64,000 nucleotides of DNA, taken from NCBI RefSeq assembly GCF_023278565.1, contig NC_064673.1, positions 3,410,001-3,474,000 of the forward strand, given 5' to 3'. A model generated the notes under the pieces. The model had not been told where the DNA came from. It saw only the letters and a list, made by a program, of their open reading frames with translations, and searched no databases. The translations under genes and the position numbers were made by a program. The stretch is from Colletotrichum lupini. Lineage: Eukaryota; Ascomycota; Sordariomycetes; Glomerellales; Glomerellaceae. Shown one piece after another: positions 57,701-64,000 of the stretch (position 1 is the stretch's first letter; the number at the start of each line of letters is the position of its first letter).

Positions 57701-58906
57701 ATCACTCGGCTGCCTTTCGCTTGACGTATCCCGAATAGGATTCGTCGTGGTTTATACGCGTGTACGAGCACCCAGTGAAGAAGATCTGCCGCCTTCTCAA
57801 CGAGGATCTAAGCCAGCTCGGCCATGCTGATGATACTTGTCGATTTCTGGTGACGTCTTCCGCAAGCCCGGTCTCTATCATGCCAAGCAAGAGATTGCAA
57901 AATCTCTCCTCCGCCAATACAGGGCAGTACCGCGAGATATGTAAAGTTGTCTTACACCACCAATAGGACCTTCTTCGGCGCTCTACTCTCAGGCGTGAAG
58001 CTTCACCGAAACTCAATCCAGAATATACTGTAACAAGCACCCCTATCACCTTGTTGTTTCCATTCGGCCCCTTCCACCTAGCTTAAAAGCTTGCTCATAC
58101 GATGCTGTAGCTTCTTGGCCTTTTACCTTTTTTTGTTTTCCCATGCAGCTAATATCATCCATTACTCCCTCGATGTGCCTGACCATCTAAGCCCGGGATG
58201 AATGACGTGGTGAGATGGGTGGACAGACGCCCGGGACCCCGTGCGGGTTGTGCGTGCGTCTGCAAGTGCACGGCCGGGGGATGTCATACCGCGCGAGGGG
58301 ATTTCTGCTTCGAGCTGTTGTTTTCTTTGACCCAACGAGAAGCCGCAGGGAGAAAAAAACAATATCCGAGGGGGGAAAGCTCGAGAGATTGAGAGATAAG
58401 AGCAGAGTTTGGCCTCATGATTGTGTGGGTTTCCAACATCTTACCGCTCTTGCTATCGTAAGCTTACACCATGGGCTCCAGCACGGCCCGCCCCCGGACC
58501 ATCTCCAATGAACGTCCTTTCCCTTTCTCTCTTTTCGAACGGGAATGAGATGCCCGTGGTTCGCCCGAACCTCTGTTATCACGCCCGGTTCGGATGAGTT
58601 TATCCCGTCTGCAGCTAGTTGTACTTGGAGATGTCTATGCGAGAGTCGCGGGGGTCTAGGCCAAATTCGTGGAGGAACTCGGCGGAGGTGGAAGTATGCA
58701 GGCGGGTCAGTAGGTAGGTAGGGTAGGTAGCCTATCTTCCTCGGCCCTGATCGGGCAGTTGGTAATGTGCGAGCATGCTGGAGGTTGAGGTTAAGGTTGA
58801 TCTTGAGCCTTGTTCGTCTTTCCGGCGTCACGGTCCCGTGATGCTTTGTGAAACTTTTACTAGACTGTGATACTGTCAGGCTTTCCTTCGTGAACTAGGC
58901 TATGAC

Positions 58907-58923
58907 GGGGGGAGGGGGGGGGG
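58907..58923 (+). repeat. G-run
   Basis: Six G, one A, then ten G in the gene-poor interval. Possible G-quadruplex or a mutable homopolymer. Confidence 0.7.
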
Positions 58924-60380
58924 AGAGCGCTGTGGTGCATTGTTTCCTGACATTGCAGTCTCCATGCCCTAGCCAGAAGGAAAATCATGAGTACTCTTTA
59001 CGGGCTTGCATATGGTACAAACCATCCTCTCAGAAGTGACCTTCTCTGATCCGTTTCCTTCCAGTCACCCGTATTACGTCCATCCAACAAAGAGAACAAT
59101 TGAGGATCAGGCCTGCTCCTCGTCTTCGAGCAAAACCTCTCTGTTGGTGTACTAAGATCATACCTGCAGTATGGATAGGACGAGAATCCTACCCTCCCCA
59201 GCCCCCGATTTTGCAAATCTTGTGGCGATAGAGGCGAGTGAGTGGTGACGAGGACCTCCTGCAGATCTTTCCAGCATACAAATCTACAGCGCCGGCACCT
59301 GTCCGTCTGCTCATGGCAAAGTAGTAGAAACCGCAGGGAGAATAGTCATTATTAACGCCGCCAGACGCTGTTTCGGAGGCGGTGCACGTTGTTCAGGTGA
59401 TCTCGACGAGGGCTTGGCCGATATGCATGAAACACGAAGCCACGAGATGTCAAGTCTTCTTCCAACACGCGGGCTGTTGGGATTTGGATAGCGCCGACTG
59501 GTCATGGATGAGTGAGATCCATCAATTCTACTTTCGCTGCAGCCATACCCTATACAGCTAATGGTAGGAAAGCACCGAGGTCAAGATGGCGATTGCCATA
59601 AGACATATGAGAACCGCCGTTCAAGCCATCAAGAACGAAAAACAAGGGCCGTATTGCACGGCATAAAAAAAGTAGCAAATGTATGGCATGAATTTCATAA
59701 GGTCTACAGACCGGACTGCTGCCAGGCTACAAAAGGCAGCCTGCAATATTTCCATTAAAGCGGAGTGACGTATATGCAAACGTCCAGAACAAACTCCAGT
59801 CGCCATCTAGCCGTCATGGAGATAGATTCCATGTATTTTCCGCTCAAACGCCATCCTGTTGCCTCTGCTGAGGCAGGGCGAACGGGTATCATGCCTATAA
59901 AGCCCCCAGAGCCCAAGACCAGCACCAAGCCGGTAACGTCGGTCGTCATCAGCGGCGGAGCCACTTTTGCGCAAGCATCGCACCCCTCATCCAGCGCTGT
60001 CTTCGAGAGAAACAACCGAACATGTCCCCGCTGCGTGGAGCTGTGCGTAAGCGTCAATGCCATCAGAGGGGGGCGGGCAGCGAGGTAGAAAGCGATAATT
60101 CGTAAGCTCGTAACCAAGAACTGGTATTAGACGTCTTCGAAGGGCGCAAGTGATGCAGGGTAAAATGACACGCCAATGTTGTGAAACTGTCGGTAGGAAA
60201 ACAAGAGAAGAAAGAGGAAACGAGGAGGAATGAGTCCACAGATCAAAGCCTGTGGACTTTGAAGAGAGAACCGGAGGGAGGAGTGGAAGCAAGACCTCGC
60301 GAGTGGCTTTGGGGTCGGCGGTAGGGGTGGTTAGAAGTTGTGTAGAGCAATTTGTGATGAGAACAGAGATGACGAGGAAT

Positions 60381-62068
60381 TCATATCTGTCCTTTGATGT
60401 CAACCTTGCGGAAAGCCTCGCTTCTGGCGGAGTCGAAGAGGGCTCCGGCTTTGCCGGTCAAGAGAGCAATAGACTCTTGTCGTTCCTCGAGCAGATGCTG
60501 ACCATTGTAGTCGACAATGAATTGAGCCGCATCAACGTCGGACTCGAAGCCGAGTTCCTCCGTGATGAACCGTAACTTTACGTCTGGCTTGTATCTATGT
60601 CCAAGTTAGTAAGGTGATGCCCAACTATGGTGAGGGATTGAACTTACGCTTTGCAAATGTTGCACAGAGCAGCTAGACGCTCACGAACGACGAACATGTC
60701 CATGAGGTACGCACCCATGTTAGGGGTGTCCAGGTAAAGCTGGAAGAACTTGTGGTAGTTACCCAAGGCAAGAGCGGACCGCACCTGGAGCGCATGCTTG
60801 ATGGGTCGCTCCTCCTTCTCTGCTGTGGTTAGATCTGCCAAGGCATCATTCAGGCCGGTACGGTTGGCAGTGTGAATAAAGTACAAAATGCGATATGCCT
60901 TGAACTCGATGGGGTTTCCTTTCAGTCCCTTTGCGTACAGAGTACGCAGCTGGGTTTGGCACTGATTATACTCACCAAGGTCCCCCTTCTCCAACGCAAT
61001 TCGAGCGTGGAGTTCGTAAACGGTGACTGTAAAGTCGTTCTTGATCCGCTGCACTGTCAGATCTTGCCGCATGGATTTCAGCTGGTCGCAGATGTAAGAG
61101 TAATTGCCCTCCTTCTTCCACTTCTTCTTCAGGAGATCCATCGTCTTGTGAAGGACGCGCTCGGGCCGAACCATGGAGGCCACGGGAGGAGCGGTCAGAC
61201 GCAGGTAGCGCTTCTCCAAAGTTTCGCTGGTGCCGACGACGGGTCCATCAGAGGGCGGAGGGCTAGGCGATCGGTACGAGGATTTGTAGCCGCCATCGAA
61301 GCGGCGTTGACGTTTCTCCAACTGCTTCTGGAACTTACTTGACTTGGGCAGTGGCTCATCGAGGTTGGCGCGTTTGTCGGGGGAGGCGAAGGTGATTCGG
61401 TCTTCCAGTGCGTTGGATCGGTTGCTGTTAGTAGTACGCCAAGGCACGGCAGAAGACTTTTCATCCGGGGTAAAATCAGACGACTTTCTCTTCTTGGGGT
61501 TGGCAGACATTGAACCATCATATCGCGATGCAAATGGAGATGAGACGTTCATAGCGGAGTTGAGCTGGGATTGGCGCTCGTTTCGGATCAGATCGGAGGG
61601 AAATGGCATCTTCTCCCAGTCGGTTGACTCGAGAGTGCCGTTCTCCATGTGCTGGGAAATGGTCTCCTTCAACTTGGCTTCAATCTCGGGGCGTGGCACG
61701 GAGGGGTCCATGTTGTGAGGCAGGAAAGACCGTTGGACGTAATCGCGGACGGAGGGTGGCCATTCAACCTTTCGTGGAGCCGGGGCAGGAGCAACAGGAG
61801 CAGCTTGGTCGAAGGGAGCAGCCAAGGGAGGCGGCGAAGTACTGTAGGCAGGTGCAGCGGGTGGGGGAGGATACTGGCCGAAGCTTTGTCGAGCCTGGAC
61901 TGCGGTGTATGCTGGATCTAGAAAGCAAAAAATAGGATTAGTAAATCGGATCAGAACACAGTCAGCCTGAGAGGAGGAAAACTCACTGGGAGGGTAAGCA
62001 TAGTTGGCGGGAGGTGCTCCGTAGGCAACGCCTGGAGGCGGTGCCGGAGGCCAGCTAGTGGGCATCAT
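60381..62068 (-). CDS. THP3: SAC3/GANP-domain protein, Thp3 / LENG8-like
   Basis: Three exons on the minus strand: 62068-61987, 61917-60648, 60594-60381, giving 521 aa. Thp3 with Csn12 links transcription elongation and mRNA maturation. The N-terminus is Pro/Ala/Tyr-rich (PPPGVAYGAPPANYAYPP). A conserved block follows (WPPSVRDYVQRSFLP), then a basic region with an NLS-like NPKKRKS. The SAC3/GANP-PCI part starts near residue 270 (SETLEKRYLRLTAPP; VRPERVLHKTMDLLKKKW; YICDQLKSMRQDLTVQRIKNDF) and continues to the last exon (AYKPDVKLRFITEELGF). Intron 1 (69 nt) has no in-frame stop, but GTGAGT and TTTCTAG ends support it. Two adjacent ATGs at the start are equivalent. Confidence 0.9.
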
Positions 62069-62875
62069 TGTGAGGGCTGTGAGGATCGATCTTGAATATT
62101 TCTGGATCGAAAATTAGTCTTGATCGGTCAGAACAAGTATATCTATCGATCTTTCGTGGTTGAGGCCGACTGAAAAAGGCGTGGAAATGTCGAACAGTCG
62201 AAGATGCGGTGGTGGTGGTGGAAGGGGGGAAAGATGAAGTGAGGTTGGGAAGAAGCCGTGAAAGGTGAGGGCGGTAACAAAATGACGGTGGCCCGTGTGC
62301 GGGATTTCAGGTAATAATAGTGGGGATCCGAGCCAAACAGTGCCCTTGTGCCTTGTGGCCAGAACCTTTGGTTGTCACTGGCACAGGAGTGCCACCTCGA
62401 TGATTACCTAATGCATCATGCCTAGGTGCACCACTGCACCCTGATGCACACCGCTAGCAACAAAAGGGGACTATCGCTATAGTGGGTCGGCGACATCCCA
62501 CCTTCAATGTCCAGTTCCCCCTCCACTCGACCGTTGCTTCTCCGTGGGGCAGTTGTGTTACGAGAGAGATAAACTGACGCCTGGCATAGAAGCTGTTGGT
62601 TGAGTTCCTTCAGCCCCAACAACAATCTACTGAACTTTGTTCGGTGTCTCAAAACCTGTGGAGTTCTCCTCTTCTACCCTCGAATCATGCGCACTCCTTG
62701 AAATAGCTGCGAACCCGGCCTCCGATCCCCTCCTCGAACCAGCCCGAGACTGTCCCTGACGTATTATGCGACAAACCGCGGCAAATAGCCCCTGCCATAC
62801 TTCAACACCTCCCAACCAAACCCCAGTTTTGCGCGAGCTTCAATATCCTCAGTACGCTCGTGAATAATATGACGG
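62069..62875. other. Shared THP3/VPS36 promoter
   Basis: About 0.8 kb between divergent genes, with a GGT run at 62208-62222. No further gene seen. Confidence 0.6.
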
Positions 62876-64000
62876 ATGTTTCTAAAACAAATCGACCTCA
62901 CGACCGCTCTCCGGCCTTCCTACCTACCGGATGAAGTCTTGTTGTTCGTCCAGGACAACGTCGGGCTCTATGAAGGGTAAATACGACAAGCCTTGAACCC
63001 CATCCTACGCTTCTCACCATGTACCAGTACACTAATTAGCTCTCCTCTTTGTCTAGGAAGTTCAAATTACCTCAACAGCAAAATGGTCAGGTGTACTTGA
63101 CGTCCCACCGAATCTGCTACGTCGACAAGGACGAGCCGCGCAAGCACTCCGTTGCCCTAGATCTGAAAGACATTGATCGATACGAGTTCTACGCGGGGTT
63201 CCTGAAATCGTCTGCGAAGATCACCCTGATTCCCAAGCCAATAAAACGCTCGTCGCTCCAGACCAGAGCGTCTGCGATATCTACACCTGGGAGAAATGGC
63301 GCAGGGTCACCAGCTCGAGCCGATGGTCCCTACCGACCGCCGCCCGAACCGGCAAGCGCAGCAACCTGGGTTTGCACCATCTGCAGCTTCTCCAACCCGG
63401 TCCCGTCAAACTTTGACCCAACGACGGCAAACATACACACCCCGCTGCCACCATGTCTTGCTTGCGGCATCAAGCCGACGTTGGCGCACGTTTTGAAGGC
63501 TTCTATATCGAATGCGACCAGCCGCGCCCCGCCGGCCACCCCTTCGAGCCCAACAGTCAGCTCGCCCCTCGCGATGCGCCCTCGGTCGACCTCCAACAGG
63601 CCCGACGACAACGCGGGGCCTCCGCCTCCCTGGCCAGCGGCCTCGAACATCAACGGCGGCGCCCCACCGAAGCCATCAGATCCAAGCGCGACGTTCCAAT
63701 GCCCTCGATGCACGTTCTCAAATCACCCGTCCCTGCTGTCATGCGAGATGTGCGGGGCACCCTTAATATCGCAAGATCTGCCCCAAGCAGTCGTCACCCA
63801 GGTGCAGACGCAAAGGACAGAGTCTCCAGGCCCGGTCCTCACGACGTCCTCGCCTGGCCAGGATACCGCCGAGAACATCAAAATTTCCTTCCGCGGAGGC
63901 GGAGAGAAGATATTCTACGAGCGGCTCAAGGGCGCGTTGACACAGCGCAAGTGGCTTCTGCAGGGCGCGCCGCCGGTACCCAAGAGCAATCGCACGATAG
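62876..64000 (+). CDS. VPS36: ESCRT-II subunit Vps36 (3' end outside window)
   Basis: Exon 1 is 62876-62976. Exon 2 starts at 63057 and is still open at the window edge. Vps36 binds ubiquitin and phosphoinositide and recruits ESCRT-II to endosomes. The GLUE domain begins MFLKQIDLTTALRPSYLPDE and continues FKLPQQQNGQVYLTSHRICYVD. It is split by two NZF zinc fingers, WVCTICSFSNPVPSNF with CLACG and FQCPRCTFSNHPSLLSCEMCG, after which the GLUE fold resumes (NIKISFRGGGEKIFYERLKGAL). This split layout is the yeast-type Vps36 arrangement. The intron (80 nt, GTAAAT...CTAG) keeps Gly-Lys in phase. The C-terminal winged-helix domains lie beyond the window. Confidence 0.93.

Larger units (their letters stand above)
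50904..60380. other. About 9.5 kb without a supported gene
   Basis: The first 1.7 kb (50.9-52.6) is purine/pyrimidine-skewed, with CT-rich leader and promoter character for BEM1. It includes GGTCA and GGCAA short tandem words (51105-51205) and a GGT run (51707-51728). From 52.6 to 60.38 kb only short unrelated open frames occur on both strands, none with domains, codon periodicity or plausible splice chains. GC content looks ordinary, CpG is present, and there is no strong TpA excess, so heavy repeat-induced mutation is not apparent by eye. No terminal repeats or transposase fragments were seen. Confidence 0.5.

Noticed and set aside
53000..58200. RIP-mutated transposon
   Set aside because: By eye there is no AT enrichment or TpA excess, CpG persists, and no transposase or reverse-transcriptase motifs appear in any frame. 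A computed RIP index would settle it.
1..64000. CRISPR arrays, operons, prokaryotic insertion sequences, secondary-metabolite cluster
   Set aside because: The sequence is eukaryotic with spliceosomal introns. No spaced direct repeats and no polyketide, peptide synthetase or terpene genes were found.

Overview
This window reads as gene-dense core chromosome of a filamentous ascomycete. The evidence is short GT-AG introns (about 48 to 260 nt), compact intergenic spaces, a Leu(CAG) tRNA and a set of typical Pezizomycotina proteins. Protein style and the scattered AGGTACCTT-like intergenic words fit a Sordariomycete, possibly a Glomerellales or Plectosphaerellaceae relative. That placement is inference, since no marker locus is present. 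I rebuilt each multi-exon gene by hand from splice sites, reading phase and family conservation.

Layout. 0.8-6.1 kb holds an RTA1-like membrane protein (-) and a TRP/Yvc1-type vacuolar cation channel (+). At 7.0 kb there is tRNA-Leu(CAG) (-), followed by about 4 kb without a convincing gene. 11.2-14.5 kb is a Kap114/importin-9 karyopherin (-) and 16.8-21.4 kb a Bud3-type RhoGEF (-). At 23.7-24.3 kb lies a short Dcc1-like protein (+), at 24.9-27.6 kb an RNF216-like RBR E3 ligase (-) and at 29.9-33.1 kb Rad4/XPC (-). 33.8-39.8 kb is a compact run: a Cuz1-like AN1 zinc finger (+), an MTP18 homologue (-), ATP synthase subunit K (+), a short-chain dehydrogenase (-) and an SMP-30/lactonohydrolase-like protein (+). 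41.3-46.8 kb carries a multipass membrane protein of unknown function (-), thymidylate synthase (+) and a CENP-B/pogo-type DNA-binding protein without a transposase catalytic domain (+). A tRNA-like element lies at 47.4 kb (-), and the polarity scaffold Bem1 at 48.4-50.9 kb (-). After that come about 9.5 kb in which I see no gene. The window ends with a Thp3/SAC3-domain protein (-) and the 5' part of VPS36 (+), which runs off the edge.

How the genes relate. Most are unrelated housekeeping genes, and there is no biosynthetic cluster. Several share divergent promoters: BUD3/DCC1, RAD4/CUZ1, MTP18/ATP19 (both mitochondrial inner membrane), SDR/SMP-30, membrane protein/thymidylate synthase, and THP3/VPS36. 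BUD3 and BEM1 both serve cell polarity and septation. Thymidylate synthase has two perfect MluI-box palindromes exactly 10 bp apart just upstream, the classic G1/S arrangement, and the DCC1 promoter side has one more.

I found no clear previously undescribed system. The best leads are the apparently domesticated CENP-B/Tc5-type protein with a C-terminal C2H2 finger, the very short Dcc1, the two-codon first exon of BEM1, the unresolved 5' end of the RBR ligase, and the odd tRNA-like element.
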